Of a stretch of 64,000 nt of DNA, positions 10,840-20,586 are shown piece after piece. A model generated the notes under the pieces. It was not told the origin of the DNA, made no database searches, and was given only the letters and a program-made list of their open reading frames with translations. Source of the stretch: Chara braunii (lineage: Eukaryota; Streptophyta; Charophyceae; Charales; Characeae); the NCBI GenBank assembly GCA_003427395.1, contig BFEA01000281.1:225229-289228 (forward strand), given 5' to 3'. Positions within the stretch are counted from its first letter, which is position 1. Each line of letters begins with the position of its first letter. The translations under genes were made by a program, and so were the position numbers.

Positions 10840-11180
10840 CAACATATAGAATGTTAAGACCAAGATTTAATCTCAAAGACAGAGTCACACAAAGCTGGAT
10901 GGATCACCTGAACTTAGGAAAGAATGAATTTCAAAGGATCAAATGGTTCCAAAGCAAGCAGATCAAGCCTGCTAAAATAGCCTCACTACAATGACAGATT
11001 GAACATAGATGTCTCCCAACCAATGATTGGATAATAGACAAAACCTCTTTGGACAACAAAGGTTTAGCCAAGCCTTGGTGCAAATTTTGCACATTTGTCT
11101 TCCCGAGCAGAAGCATAGCTGAGACTATTGAACATATTTTCCTACAATGCCCTGGCTCGGTGTTGCTATGAAGATGGTGG
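10840..11180 (+). pseudogene. LINE-B zinc-finger domain (zf-RVT type)
   Basis: Reads MLRPRFNLKDRV, then IEHRCLPTNDWIIDKTSLD (LINE-A has IAHRCLPTNDWIIDRTSLE), then WCKFC and EHIFLQCPG. The C-x2-C ... H-x4-C ligands are all present. One stop interrupts the frame before IEHRC. Confidence 0.8.
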
Positions 11181-11428
11181 GACAGAATATGGACTCAATT
11201 GGAAGTGATTGATAGATGGCCACGGGGCTGGAAACCTTTGTTGCTGGAGGAATGGACTGCCATACCCTATGTTGAATTCACACAAAATTTGTTTATCATA
11301 AGTAGAAAAGCAATACTCTGGGCTATTTGGAGAAGAAGATGTACACACGAATGAGAAAGGGTCAGACTTGATGGTCAGGAATTTACTGGTAGTATCAAGG
11401 ATCAGATACAAACAGATATCAGAATTCA

Positions 11429-11710
11429 ATGGGAACTGACCAAAGAGAAAATTCAGTACCTCTCAAAGATATTAAAAATTTTAACAAAGGCTGGCTTGGG
11501 GGGGAACAGGGAGGAAAGATGGGGAAGGTTGGTTGGGAAGGTGCCCAAGCAAATGATCGTGTTTCCCTCAACAGGAACTACAAGATTCACTTCAATGATT
11601 GGAGCGCAGTGGACCCCATGATCCCTCTACGACCTGCTTCTGAATTCCCTGACCCCTTTCCCTCTAACCAACAGTCAATGGTTCCTATCTCATGGTATGG
11701 TTCTGCATAG
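11429..11710 (+). pseudogene. LINE-B conserved C-terminal domain
   Basis: Open for 93 codons with the landmarks FNKGWLGGEQGGKMGKVGW, RVSLNRNYKIHFNDW, LRPASEFPDPFPSNQ and a final W-Y-G, in the same order as in LINE-A, LINE-C and LINE-D. It ends at a TAG, followed by about 170 bp of 3' UTR and the poly(A). Confidence 0.75.
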
Positions 11711-11879
11711 AGGCAAATTGTCACTCAGAATGTCGACATTTTTTCCGAACCATAAAAGGGCTAGTTCAGATTGTAAGATTTGGCACCAAGCAACTTGGTG
11801 AAGAGGCCCAATCCACAATGACATTTAGCAAGGGATGCTCGTATCACCCTGGCTAATATAGTCTGTTCATGTCTTCATG

Positions 11880-11904
11880 TAAAAAAAAAAAAAAAAAAAA
11901 AAAA
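11880..11904 (+). other. poly(A) tail of LINE-B
   Basis: A run of about 25 A follows the LINE-B 3' UTR and directly abuts a GC-rich minus-strand coding fragment, marking the 3' integration edge. No matching target-site duplication was found near the presumed 5' end at 5540-5640. Confidence 0.85.
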
Positions 11905-11919
11905 AGGCCGCATTGTCGT

Positions 11920-12720
11920 AGAATACCCTAACGGTAGCGTGTCGTGAATATATCGTATCTCGTTCTTTTAGTGCGGCCTCTGGCAGGGATTTCACTCGGT
12001 GTTTCTTCCCTCCTTGACTAATCGGTTTGTCCTCGGGGGAGGCCAAAAAGTTTGAGAGAAAGAAAGTCGACGCCGTTGTGAGGTTGTCGAGAGGGATCCC
12101 GAGGTCGTCCTCCCCTTCCTTTCCCCTTTTGACCACCAGGGTCTGCCCACTGTACATCCCTTTGAGTCTTCCGGCCCAGGTGGGGGCTGGAGTCGAGGCA
12201 GCTTCCTTCTGAGTGTCCACCATCTCTTTTAGTAGCTCTTTAGGGGAGGGGGAAGTCTGTTCTGGGGCCGATGGCCGAGGTTCTGAAGCCTCAGCGATTC
12301 CGTGCTGTCCCAAACTCTCCTGGCCTTTTGGAGTTCGTCGATGGCAAGAGTGATGTCCCATGGCCCTATAATGCAAAAATGGTGATGGTTGACCCTTCAC
12401 TTTTTGACGTCTCGCCTCACTCTTTAAACTAGCCATTTCCTTAATTGGAAGATCTAATGACCCAGATTGTGTGTCTTGAGTTTTGGTTGGCTTTGGGTTG
12501 ACTCTTGATTCTGTCTTTTTCTCTTCTTCTTTTTTTCCGTAATCCTTCCTGGCCGGGGGAAAAAGAAGAGGGGCGGAAGTGATGGGCCAGGGGGCAGGGG
12601 GAGTGACAGGTGGGGGAGAGGGAGAGGGGGAGGGAGGTGAGAGAATGGGGCGGGGACAGAGGAGGAGAGATTGCCGATTCTCAGGGCAGGGGGAGGGCAG
12701 CGTAAGAGAGGTTGAAAAGA
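11920..12720 (-). pseudogene. ORF1-like fragment of a LINE, proline-rich N-terminus
   Basis: Minus-strand frame open from about 12715 down to the LINE-B poly(A). The N-terminal 60 residues are proline/serine rich, then comes a Lys/Glu stretch, then FLHYRAMGHHSC, which looks like a CCHC zinc knuckle with its first two Cys lost (only H and the last C remain), then a helix and TWAGRLKG, a motif usual in plant LINE ORF1 proteins. It is cut at 11905 by LINE-B. It could be the missing 5' part of LINE-A, split by LINE-B, but no junction or duplication proves it. Confidence 0.5.
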
Positions 12721-13100
12721 GAGGTCAAAAAGGATGGTCGAGGCGGTGTACAGACTTAACCAGGAGGAGAGGTAGGGGGAGAGAGGGTAGAAGAATGATT
12801 ACTGGGCCATGGACAGGAGGTAAGATAGGTAAGATGGGGTACGATGGGCGGCGTAAGGGGGGTCAAAAAGGATGGTCAAGGCGGTAGAAACTTAACCATG
12901 AGGAGAGGTAGGTGGAGAGAAGGGTTTGGCAAAATAAGTGTTGCTGGGGAAGAATGATTACCGGGCTATGGACCACGGGAAGGGAGGGAAGAGGAGGCCA
13001 GCGGAAGAAAGGGGAGGGTATTCAGTAATGAGCGATTGACTCAGAGGTAAGGTGAGGTAAGATGGGTACGAGACCAGAGAGAGTGGTAGAAACCAGATCC
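12540..13100. repeat. purine-rich low-complexity stretch
   Basis: The plus strand is dominated by GGGGAGAGG-like runs. The segment GTCAAAAAGGATGGTC with its surroundings occurs twice (about 12725 and 12860). The left part is the complement of the proline-rich ORF1 coding. Nothing gene-like is seen on the plus strand. Confidence 0.55.
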
Positions 13101-13264
13101 CGCGAACGGGAGGGCACCATGCTGCGAGGGAGCCAGTGTCGCAAACCTCGAGGCAAGGGGGGAGTTGATGTCGCAGACCTCCGTGCGTCTTTGCTTCCTT
13201 CAACGGAGGGCCGCAGCCACCCGGGGCCCCAAAGGAAGAGGCTGAGTGCCCAGGTTATCTGTTG

Positions 13265-13435
13265 TCACCACTTCTTTTTTATTGTCGCCTGCTATAGCCA
13301 CCTGTCCCCTCCTGACTGTGTATGCGAGTTTTCCAGGTCCTCCGTCCTGCCTCTTTTTTGTTGTCGCCTCCTGATGATAGCCACCTATGCCCTCCTGACT
13401 GTGTATGCAAGTATCCCGGTCCTTCCGTCTTTTGC
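13265..13435. repeat. two-copy tandem repeat, about 85 bp
   Basis: The blocks TTGTCGCCT, ATAGCCACCT, CCTCCTGACTGTGTATGC and a following CCGTC recur in the same order about 85 bp apart, with small differences. The overlapping ORFs are not convincing. Confidence 0.7.
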
Positions 13436-14205
13436 TTTTCTTCGCGCTGCTGCACCCCCCGCTTATCCTTCTCACCCCACTTCACCTTCTCATACTGAAG
13501 TTTCCACTATCTGTTTCTCCTTTACACCGGATTTGTTGCCGTTGTCTTGTCTCTTTTCTTAATTTCGCTGAAGCACCACGCCTTCCCAGTGAACGCCTGT
13601 TAGCTCCCGGTTCCGCGAGAAGGAAGTCACCCCTCCATCTGTCTACCACAACCGCGTCATCAGTTGGGCTGTCCGGTCGTAGATTCGTGAGCGCTGAGGT
13701 AGCTGCTTCAACCCTTCACCATAGCTCCCGTTCTGCTTGCTGTCGACTCTTCTATCTCCCCTGTAGCGTCTATGGCGAGACTTGTCGCATGCCCGTACCG
13801 TGCCTCCCGAAGTTGACCGAAAATCACACTGTCAATCGCCGCAAACCCGTCGTGGCACGTGCTCTAAGGCGGCACTATCTTCTCTCCCTGGGAAGGATTT
13901 TCCTGGGAAGGATTGACACAAAATACTAAACTAGTATACAGAAATCTTTTTTCAATAGCAGTTCCCACACTTTACACCACCACACTTTTACGCCGCCACC
14001 GCGAAGATTGGCAATTGCACTGGAATCCCCGGCCAGAGGAGGAAGAACAAAAGTTGCTGACATTTGTCGTATGCCCGCTCCAAACTGCGAACCCAATCTT
14101 TTTTTTTTTTTTTTTCTATATTCTTTTCTCAAACGCAATCTTTTCAATATGTTCTTAATCTCCGATCAGATTCACAAAAAAAAGGAAAAAGGAAAGAAAG
14201 GTTGA
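13436..14205. other. no recognisable gene
   Basis: Pyrimidine-rich DNA with a T-run at 14099-14115. A 174-codon plus ORF (13405-13929) has leucine-, serine- and arginine-rich composition without family motifs and is judged accidental. Confidence 0.5.
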
Positions 14206-14207
14206 TG

Positions 14208-14262
14208 GCTCCATTCTATTGCTGGGGAGCTGCACCTGCTGGAAATCGGGTCCAGCGTCCCA
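14208..14262 (-). repeat. R retroposon fragment, copy 1
   Basis: The minus strand reads GGGACGCTGGACCCG-like sequence, then CAGCAGGTGCAGCTCCCC and an ending TGGAGCC. The same 55-bp module occurs at 55503-55563, 59189-59243, 62741-62796 and 63262-63320. This copy has no poly(A) tail next to it. Confidence 0.7.
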
Positions 14263-14489
14263 TAGAGTACCATGGGCCATTGCAGAGTCATCGAACATCT
14301 TTTTTTTTTTTATTGGGGTGATCACAACTGTCTATATTCTTCTCTCAACTTCTGTTTGTTTACCTTCCACTACCTACTCCTAAGACTATCTAGAGGGGAC
14401 CCCTGCAAGCATAGTTTTCCTCTCTCTGTGAAGGGGAGATTTCATGTTGCCCCTTGCCCCTAATGGTTAGGGTATAGGGTTGGGGCCGC

Positions 14490-14803
14490 CAGTGGGGGTC
14501 TGGCTAACACAAAGACCGAGACCTGCCAGTAGCTGTGCCTCCCTTTCTCATCGTCCCCCACCCTTCATCGAGTGGCTGCAGAGGCTATGGCCAACACTCT
14601 CCCACACACCACATACAACCCACTCGCGCTCACACTCACACCCGTGTTGGTCATAGACCCCGCTAATACCGATCAGGGGTATCCAGAGGACTATCACAGT
14701 CCGTTGGCACTAAGTACGCTGCAGGTGGCGATGGGGCTTGAACCCACAACCTCCTGAATGCCACTTGCATGCCTAACCAACTGAGCTAGGCCGCTGGATT
14801 CAT
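14490..14803 (-). mobile_element. tRNA-derived retroposon (SINE-like)
   Basis: On the minus strand, 14803-14729 reads CCTAGCTCAGTTGGTTAGGC (A-box type) and, about 35 bases later, GGTTGTGGGTTCAAGCCCC (B-box type with a pairable T arm). The acceptor stem ends do not pair, so a functional tRNA is unlikely. The sequence down to about 14490 has no coding signal and is taken as the element body, with an unclear 3' edge. Confidence 0.6.
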
Positions 14804-14879
14804 CGAACATCGAACTTATACCATAGAGAATAATTATTGTATCTTTTCATCTTAAGCCAAAAGATGTATCTGCATAAAA

Positions 14880-15930
14880 AAAAGGAATCTTATGCCAACA
14901 GTAACCGCTGGTGGCCGGCCGGCCCCCGCAGACGTCGTCGACCAATGTTCTCCCTCGCAGTGCGTGCCGCCAAACAGAAAGGGGTCAAACGGTCGGCAAA
15001 TTTGAATACTTCAGCCGACCCCCCTTGCTCCGATTGCCCACTGTATTCCGCAATGAAAAACGTTACAAGACGTTTGTCCCATGCTGTGGTTTACCGTTTG
15101 CAGCTCTCTTCGTCGCCGTTTGCTGGAGGTGTACCGTTGTCGCCTAGCTACTGCCCTTCCCCACTTGCCTTTCATGGCCGACGTCTTTCGAAGGCTGCCA
15201 CTGCTGCTCCTGGTCATCCTTTTGCTTGTCGTCTTTTTCCACGTCCACATCCTCGGCAGGGTGCATGGCCGACATACGCTGCTTCTCCCGAAAGTACTCC
15301 TCCGTCGCATCATTGCATTGCCTGAGATCCTCCCACGCCCCCCCGGCCTCCTTTTCATCCACCACCTCGGCGTCGCTCGTGGAAGAACACTGCAACCCAT
15401 GGCGCAGCAAACCTGAACTGCAGCCTCAGTGATGGCCACGGTATCAAGCCCTCCGGCCGGGACTTGATGAAGCATCTTCCTCCTCCATGCGCGGATCTGC
15501 ACGCTCATTCTGCCCAATGCCCTCTCCTGCTGACAACGAAAGAGCACGACCGTCACGGCCGCCGCCACGACCGTCTTCTCGATCGTCGTCAACTTTGCAC
15601 GTTTGTCGTCGCTGCCGCCCTCCATCCGCACGTGTGTTGCAGTGCTCATGAAAAACGAAAATACAACAGCCTACCAACTTGCCACGACCACGGTAACCTC
15701 AGCGCCAAGTCCCCGACGACGTTCCCCACGTGTGCTCGACTCGACACATAGGCACGGTGGCATGCAGAGGCGATGGCGATGGACCTTCGCGGGGCGCTCA
15801 CAAATTTGTGACGACGTACGAGGACTCGACTGCGACATGGCAAATGCCTGTTTCCACCGTTGCAGATATGGACGCCACCTGCCTCGCGTCGCCGTCGTGA
15901 CATCCAGCACCCAATTTGAAATTTGATTTT
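14880..15930 (-). other. possible decayed coding region, function unknown
   Basis: GC-rich, with long frames on both strands. The minus frame at 15144-15410 (88 codons) has a natural-looking acidic, glutamine-rich composition, and an overlapping frame at 15011-15649 is Arg-rich. A disordered, acidic host or transposon protein is possible, but no domain is recognised. The plus-strand frames look like complements. Confidence 0.25.
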
Positions 15931-16116
15931 CGAACGGGGACGTCTATACCTTTTTAAGGGTTTTTTTTTCCCTGGTCACCAGAGCCTTTCAAAATTTCCC
16001 GCCTTCGGCAGCTGGACCACACTGTAGCAAGACGGACATCACCCAATGGACCAAAGCATTGACCCCCCGGGGGCTGACTATAATATTATAAAAATGGCCA
16101 CCGGCGGCCGAAAAAC

Positions 16117-16454
16117 TGCCATTTAGTCAAAATGGACATCTTGTATTTTTTGAACGAAATTGAAACCAAGTTTTTTGGCCGAAAACTCGTCAAAATTTGC
16201 TGTTCCTGAGGGTCCAGCGTTTTACAAACGCTGGACCCTCTGGCTGTACATGGACCTAGCTTGAGACCAGGTACCTCCAGGCAGTCCTGCCTGGAGGTAC
16301 CTGGTCTCAAGCTAGGTCCATGTACAGCCAGAGGGTCCAGCGTTTGTAAAACGCTGGACCCTCAGGAACAGCAAATTGTGACGAGTTTTCGGCCAAAAAA
16401 CTCGGTTTCAATTTCGTTCAAAAAATACAAAATGTTCATTTTGACGAAATGGTC
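16117..16454. mobile_element. foldback (MITE-like) element with long inverted arms
   Basis: Two arms of about 165 bp mirror each other around a four-base loop (GTCC) at 16284-16287. The outer ends read CCATTTAGTCAAAATGGACA on the left and, on the complement, CCATTTCGTCAAAATGAACA on the right. The arms differ at only a few sites. A shorter hairpin (CCAGCGTTTTACAAACGCTGG) is nested in each arm. Related copies are at 33643-33805 (single arm) and 52993-53248. No coding capacity, so a non-autonomous DNA element is likely. Confidence 0.85.
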
Positions 16455-16566
16455 GTTGAAAGGCATCATCCTTGGGAAACCACCCCAAGGATAGATGGAA
16501 CGACAGCGGTAATTTCCTTCAACCCCCCCAAGGAAACTTCCTTCGGCCCTGAGGACGGCCCAAGGA

Positions 16567-16881
16567 GTGTCTAACGAGCTCCCCAAACTGCAGCAATTGC
16601 TCAAAGCTCAGTATTTTCTCAATTTAAGGAGATACCCAAGGCAGTCATTTTTCATTTGTACACCCTGCAATGAACTATATGACCCCTACGCCCAGTACCC
16701 CACCCACCAATGCTCTATATGCCCAGAAATTAAACACCTTCCACAAAAGCCAATACACAACATAAAATTTGCACTATCAAACCACATCTACCCGATGGCC
16801 CAGAGTCTGACTACTTCCACCCTTCGCACTTGGTCACTCTACCCATCTACATTCTTCATATCTACTGCAATTAGCAGCTAA
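16567..16881 (+). pseudogene. possible transposase fragment with paired CxxC
   Basis: 104-codon frame. Near residues 29-52 it has FFICTPCNELY followed by CSICPE, a C-x2-C ... C-x2-C zinc-binding pattern with LY and a nearby Pro. This resembles a segment found in some CACTA-type (Tnp2-like) transposases, but the similarity is judged by eye and short. It starts right after the foldback element. No DDE motif follows. Confidence 0.3.
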
Positions 16882-18110
16882 GTCCTTCCTTTTTTTCTTT
16901 TTTTTTCCGCTTCCTACCACACTTGTCTCTAAAGTTTTCGCAAAACATTGTCAATCTATCACTCGAGGAAGAAATTTTACGGACATTCAAGTTTACAAAA
17001 AGAATGCAGAGAATCTCAATTCTGGCGGTCTCCCTTCACTCTGAATTACAGCGACCAGTCCTGAGAACATCTCCCAACGACTAACAAACAGTTTGACCGA
17101 CTTCACAGAGTGGCCTAAGCTTTCTTTTGGACTTTATAATGTAATGTTTATATTCCTAGTCAGCAAGAATTGCAGATGCAAAAAAAAAAACATTCTTCCG
17201 CAGGTCTGATGTGGCCCGGAGGTCTGACGCGGCCTGAGTTCTAAACGGCAATAGAAACTCAGGCCGGCATGTGGGACAGGGGGGTATGTTTATGTTAGGC
17301 ACTGTTGTCACTGTGTGGACGGGTACCCTGCCATTCCATTTTATTATTATTATTATTTTTTAAGGGTCCTGGCCATTCCCATTTTTCCGGGTCGTAGGCC
17401 AGGAAACAGCATCGGACATTGTGTTGACGCGGGGCACTGTCTTTCCCCCCCCACAAACACAACGCAGTTGAACGCACTGCAATCAGACTCGCTTTCATTC
17501 ACACTTCACATGCATGCATACAGGTTGCGCAGCAAACTGGCGTCAAGCACCCACTCAGAACTTAGAGATATAGTAACCAAGAACGCAGCTCAGATGCAAG
17601 TTCACTACAAATGGCTATGGCGGCACATCGCCTGTACAACTCTCTGTTCGTCACTTCCTCAACACTGCTGTTCGCACACAGGATCACACGCAACACGCTG
17701 TACACTCAGACACTTACACACGCTACTCTCTCTCCTATCAGCTAGGGCGGCTATGGCCGCAGCTACCCTATGGTTATGGCTAAGCTTCCTTCTCGCCCAC
17801 TTCGTCTTCGGGCTCACTGCAGACCACCTCGCACAAGTCGCTGTGGCAGCGCTTTCGCATGGCTTCCGCAGGAATGAATGAATGGCTGGGCGCTGCCTCT
17901 TGATTTATACTTCTGTAACTCGTTGGTCTGCCCCTCTCCCCCAGGCCTATGGTGCACACAGTCCCTCATGGTACTTGCTTGACTGGACTGGGACTGCTGG
18001 ACCGGTACCGCTGACTGCATGGGTTTGCTCTGCCAACTCAATGCAGTCGCACTGCCGACGTAATGCAGCTGGGCTCACCACTTGCCCACTTGCCTCTGAC
18101 TAAAAAGTGA
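16882..18110. other. no recognisable gene; short repeats only
   Basis: Contains a short A-run (17180), a doubled GGTCTGAYGYGGCC motif (17200-17240) and a TTA microsatellite (17340-17360). The 188-codon frame at 17315-17881 includes the microsatellite and shows no family signal. Confidence 0.5.
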
Positions 18111-18119
18111 GGCAGCTTC

Positions 18120-18258
18120 GAAAGGCCACTTCCAGACCTTCCGGAAGTCTGTGGACTTTGGCCTTTCGAGTACTGTAGCAGCTACGACCTTGACCTTTCA
18201 GGACTGTAGCAGCTACGACCTTGACCTTTCAGCATTCCTACAGCTACGACCTCGACAG
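18120..18258. repeat. imperfect palindrome plus three-copy tandem repeat
   Basis: GCAGCTACGACCTTGACCTT recurs at a step of about 30 bp (18178, 18208, and a diverged copy near 18240). Just before it, CTTCGAAAGGCC ... GGCCTTTCGAG forms an inverted pair around CCTTCCGGAAG. Confidence 0.65.
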
Positions 18259-18608
18259 GGCTGTGACTCCAACTTGACATATCTACAGGTCGAACCCCTA
18301 CCATTACACAGACCTACGACAGACAACAACAACTCTCAAAACACGGGTCACGGGTTCAAGCACTCGCGGTCGACACTGATACTGTACACAGGCAAAGTGA
18401 GGACTAGGGATAGAGTCCGGGGACCTGCATCCAGCACCTTCATGGCAGCTGTATATGAGCGGTCTTTCCTGTCAGGTACAGCCATTACGAAGGCGCCTTG
18501 TGTTCACGGGAAGGAGAAAGAAGGTGAACGTGAAGAATGGAGGGCGTGAGAGGAGGAAGAAAAAAGATGAAGAAGAAGCGTCTCTCTCTCATCTCTCTGA
18601 CCCTGTCA

Positions 18609-18662
18609 TGTGTATACATTCGAGGGCGCGTGTAGCCTACTTGTGAGCTCGAATGTATACAT
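18609..18662. repeat. short inverted repeat
   Basis: TGTATACATTCGAG on the left is matched by CTCGAATGTATACA on the right across a loop of about 25 bases. It directly precedes the CT microsatellite. Confidence 0.7.
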
Positions 18663-18693
18663 ATGACGGACCTTGTCCGATGCTCTCACAATG

Positions 18694-18694
<1 letters not shown>

Positions 18695-18780
<86 letters not shown>
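18695..18780. repeat. (CT)n microsatellite
   Basis: Uninterrupted CT dinucleotides for about 86 bp. Serine/leucine ORFs over it are artefacts. Confidence 0.97.
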
Positions 18781-18783
<3 letters not shown>

Positions 18784-18908
18784 CTGCGGCATGGAAGTGC
18801 TGGAAGCCATGGTGCTGTGGAACATTCCTTCACTGTGTGGGCAGAGTGGCCACTTCGTGGGCTCCGGCTGGTGATTCTTTGGCCTTTTCTAACTACGGCG
18901 CTGTCAAG

Positions 18909-19012
18909 GCTCCGGACCTGGCTCGGGACAGACCTTTTCTGCCTGGGCAGCAGTCCACAGGGACTGGTCCGCCAGGCTCCGGACCTGGCTCGGGACAGAC
19001 CTTTTCTGCCTT
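18909..19012. repeat. direct repeat, two copies of about 38 bp
   Basis: CTCCGGACCTGGCTCGGGAC followed by AGACCTTTTCTGCC occurs at 18911 and 18976. The surrounding 18840-19120 also repeats TTTGGCCTTTTC and AACTACGGC. Confidence 0.7.
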
Positions 19013-19245
19013 TTTTCCCCAATTACAAAACAGGGCTGTGATGTACCTGACGCCGCTGCCGGCTGATGTTCTTTTGGCCTTTTCAAACTACGGCTGATGT
19101 TATTTCTGCCTATTTCAAACTAAAAAGGTGACTCAGGAGCAGTTTCTCCCCCCCCCAGAAAAAAACTTAAGAAGAATGCCCTGGGGCTGCCCATTGCCTA
19201 CCCAGCTTCGGCTCAAAAAGTGAAATTGCACCCACTTGCCTAGCT

Positions 19246-19604
19246 CACAGCATACTCACATTAGCACCTGAAATCACAAAAGCCCAAAATTTGTGTAACT
19301 TCTTCTTTTTTATTTTCCTTTTTCTTTTTTTTAAATTTGTGTAACTTTTAGGGTCACACAGTTGCGGTATTTTGCGAACTCGCATACCTCCGTACGTATA
19401 TGTCAGCGCCCCGGCCCGACCTGTGTGACTGCAGGGCGCGTAAATTCACATTTGGATGACTGGTTGTCGTGTCTGTTCTGTTTTGTGTTTTATCAACTTT
19501 TATGTGAGAGAGCTGTGTGACCAGGCGGTGCCCTATTATCGCAAAATAGCCAGCGCAAAATTTAGGGTTTTAACTTTCACGTGCTAGTGTGAATATGCCC
19601 TGAG
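19246..19604. mobile_element. candidate MITE, about 360 bp
   Basis: The left end CACAGCATACTCACATTAGC is mirrored by the right end GTGCTAGTGTGAATATGCCC. The terminal sequence is that of the next MITE (19628-19756). There is no coding content inside. The target-site duplication is not clear. Confidence 0.45.
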
Positions 19605-19627
19605 TGACCATGCCCTGAAGGCCTACA

Positions 19628-19756
19628 CTGAGGGCATACTCCCACTAGGACTTTTTCTACTTAGCTCTGGACATGATTGTGGTCAGATCCATCCAGGTAC
19701 GGCCGTAATTGCAGTCAGATACATTCAGGAAAATGCTAGTGTGAGTATGCCCTGAG
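19628..19756. mobile_element. small MITE, copy 1
   Basis: About 129 bp with terminal inverted repeats CTGAGGGCATACTCCCACTA on the left and, complemented, CTCAGGGCATACTCACACTA on the right. The flanks share CTACA, a possible diverged 8-bp hAT-like duplication. A homologous copy lies in reverse orientation at 20587-20707. Confidence 0.65.
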
Positions 19757-19880
19757 TTGCTACACGCGTGAACTGTCGAAATACAGACCTGAGTTCAAAT
19801 TGCCTATGCTTTACCGGGCAGCTCTGTTTGACGATATATACGCATATATATCGTCAAACAGCATCTATATATATATATAT

Positions 19881-19986
19881 AGTCACAAACAGAACTGCCC
19901 GGTAAACCGTAGGCAGAGAGAGAGAAGAGGACAACAAACGAGGGGCTGTGACAAACTGTTTCGTCGGAGTTTCACCGACTCATCAG
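19881..19986 (-). ncRNA. hammerhead-ribozyme-like repeat, copy a (intact core)
   Basis: The minus strand reads CUGAUGA (19986-19980), stem II GUCGG-loop UGAAACU-CCGAC (19979-19963), then GAAAC (to 19958). This is the full conserved catalytic core of the hammerhead self-cleaving RNA, with five Watson-Crick pairs in stem II. A 3-bp stem III (ACA/UGU, loop GUU) followed by GUC (19952-19950) would place a cleavage triplet. Stem I is not obvious: the flank is (TA)n. The rest of the unit holds a strong hairpin (CUGCC/GGCAG). Short-stem-III hammerheads are known in Penelope-like elements, retrozymes and some SINEs. Confidence 0.65.
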
Positions 19987-20002
19987 TATATATATGTATA
20001 TA

Positions 20003-20105
20003 TAGTCAAACAGAGCTGCTCGGTAAACCGTAGGCAGAGAGGGAGAAGAGGACAACAAACGAGGGGCTGTGACAAACTGTTTCATCGGAGTTTCACCAAC
20101 TCGGA
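20003..20105 (-). ncRNA. hammerhead-like repeat, copy b (core mutated)
   Basis: Same unit as copy a, but the minus-strand core is damaged: CUGAUGA is lost (CCGAG in its place) and CGAAAC has become UGAAAC. Ends in (TA)n on both sides. Confidence 0.6.
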
Positions 20106-20216
20106 TATATATATATATATATATATAGAAACTTGGAGAAAAAAAAAACGTGTTTTTTTTTATTCACAACAAGCCAAAAATCCAAAAAAACAAAAAATAT
20201 ATATATATATATATAT

Positions 20217-20328
20217 CGTCAAATAGAACTGCCCGGTAAACCGTAGGCAGAGAGGGAGAAGAGGACAACAAACGAGGGGCTGTGACAAACTGTTTCGTCG
20301 GAGTTTCACCGACTCATCAGGAGGCATA
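20217..20328 (-). ncRNA. hammerhead-ribozyme-like repeat, copy c (intact core)
   Basis: CUGAUGA (20320-20314), a perfect stem II and CGAAAC (20297-20292) are as in copy a. It is preceded on the minus strand by GCCTC and a TA run. The body (GAGGGGCTGTGACAAACTG on the plus strand) is the same as in copies a, b and d. Confidence 0.65.
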
Positions 20329-20586
20329 TATATATATAAGTGAAATTACTGGAAAACGGGCACTGCGGCCCATCGCCACGTCAACCCCAAAGGCAATCCC
20401 CCCAAAAAACATAGTTAGAAAGAAAAAGACTTCAATTTCAGGTGGCAGCAACTCATTGGAGCTTGCTGACAAAAAAGATTTGAGGGATCGCCGAAATCAT
20501 CCCACTCTTCCACGCGAATCCACAGCGAAGCTCAAATTGGTTTTAGATGAGTACTGCATTCTCTCTGAAGCTTCAAACAGGGCATA

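Larger units (their letters stand above)
5600..11905 (+). mobile_element. LINE-B, L1-like non-LTR retrotransposon
   Basis: Plus-strand relative of LINE-A in the same domain order: ORF1-like (5640-6260), endonuclease (6379-7120), linker (7120-7743), RT (7750-8794), linker (to about 9950), zinc finger (10840-11180), C-terminal domain (11429-11710) and poly(A) (11880-11904). A GC-rich insertion and an assembly gap split it at 9955-10790. Many stops and frameshifts mark it as dead. It is diverged from LINE-A at protein level, so they are not recent duplicates. Confidence 0.9.
19800..20345. repeat. TA-linked tandem cluster of the hammerhead repeat
   Basis: Three direct units of about 105 bp (copies a-c) are joined by (TA)n runs. 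A partial inverted unit at 19800-19860 reads TTTACCGGGCAG and TGTTTGACGATATA. An A-rich insert sits at 20128-20200. Confidence 0.8.

Noticed and set aside
9865-10888. Long ORFs across 10102-10744
   Set aside because: They are made of N codons from an assembly gap.
5540-11930. Target-site duplication of LINE-B
   Set aside because: The sequence after its poly(A) (GGCCGCATTGTCG) was not found near 5540-5640.
14729-14803. Functional tRNA gene on the minus strand
   Set aside because: A and B boxes are good, but the acceptor ends do not pair and the D stem is weak, so it is better read as a SINE head.
15011-15649. 212-codon minus protein
   Set aside because: Arg-rich and overlapped by other open frames on both strands; no motif, probably a GC effect.
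17315-17881. 188-codon plus protein
   Set aside because: Begins in a TTA microsatellite (poly-Tyr) and has no family motif.
19881-20328. Long stem III closing the hammerhead (ACAG with CUGU near the unit end)
   Set aside because: It pairs in copies a and b, but copies c and d read CUAU, so the short ACA/UGU stem III, conserved in all four, is preferred.
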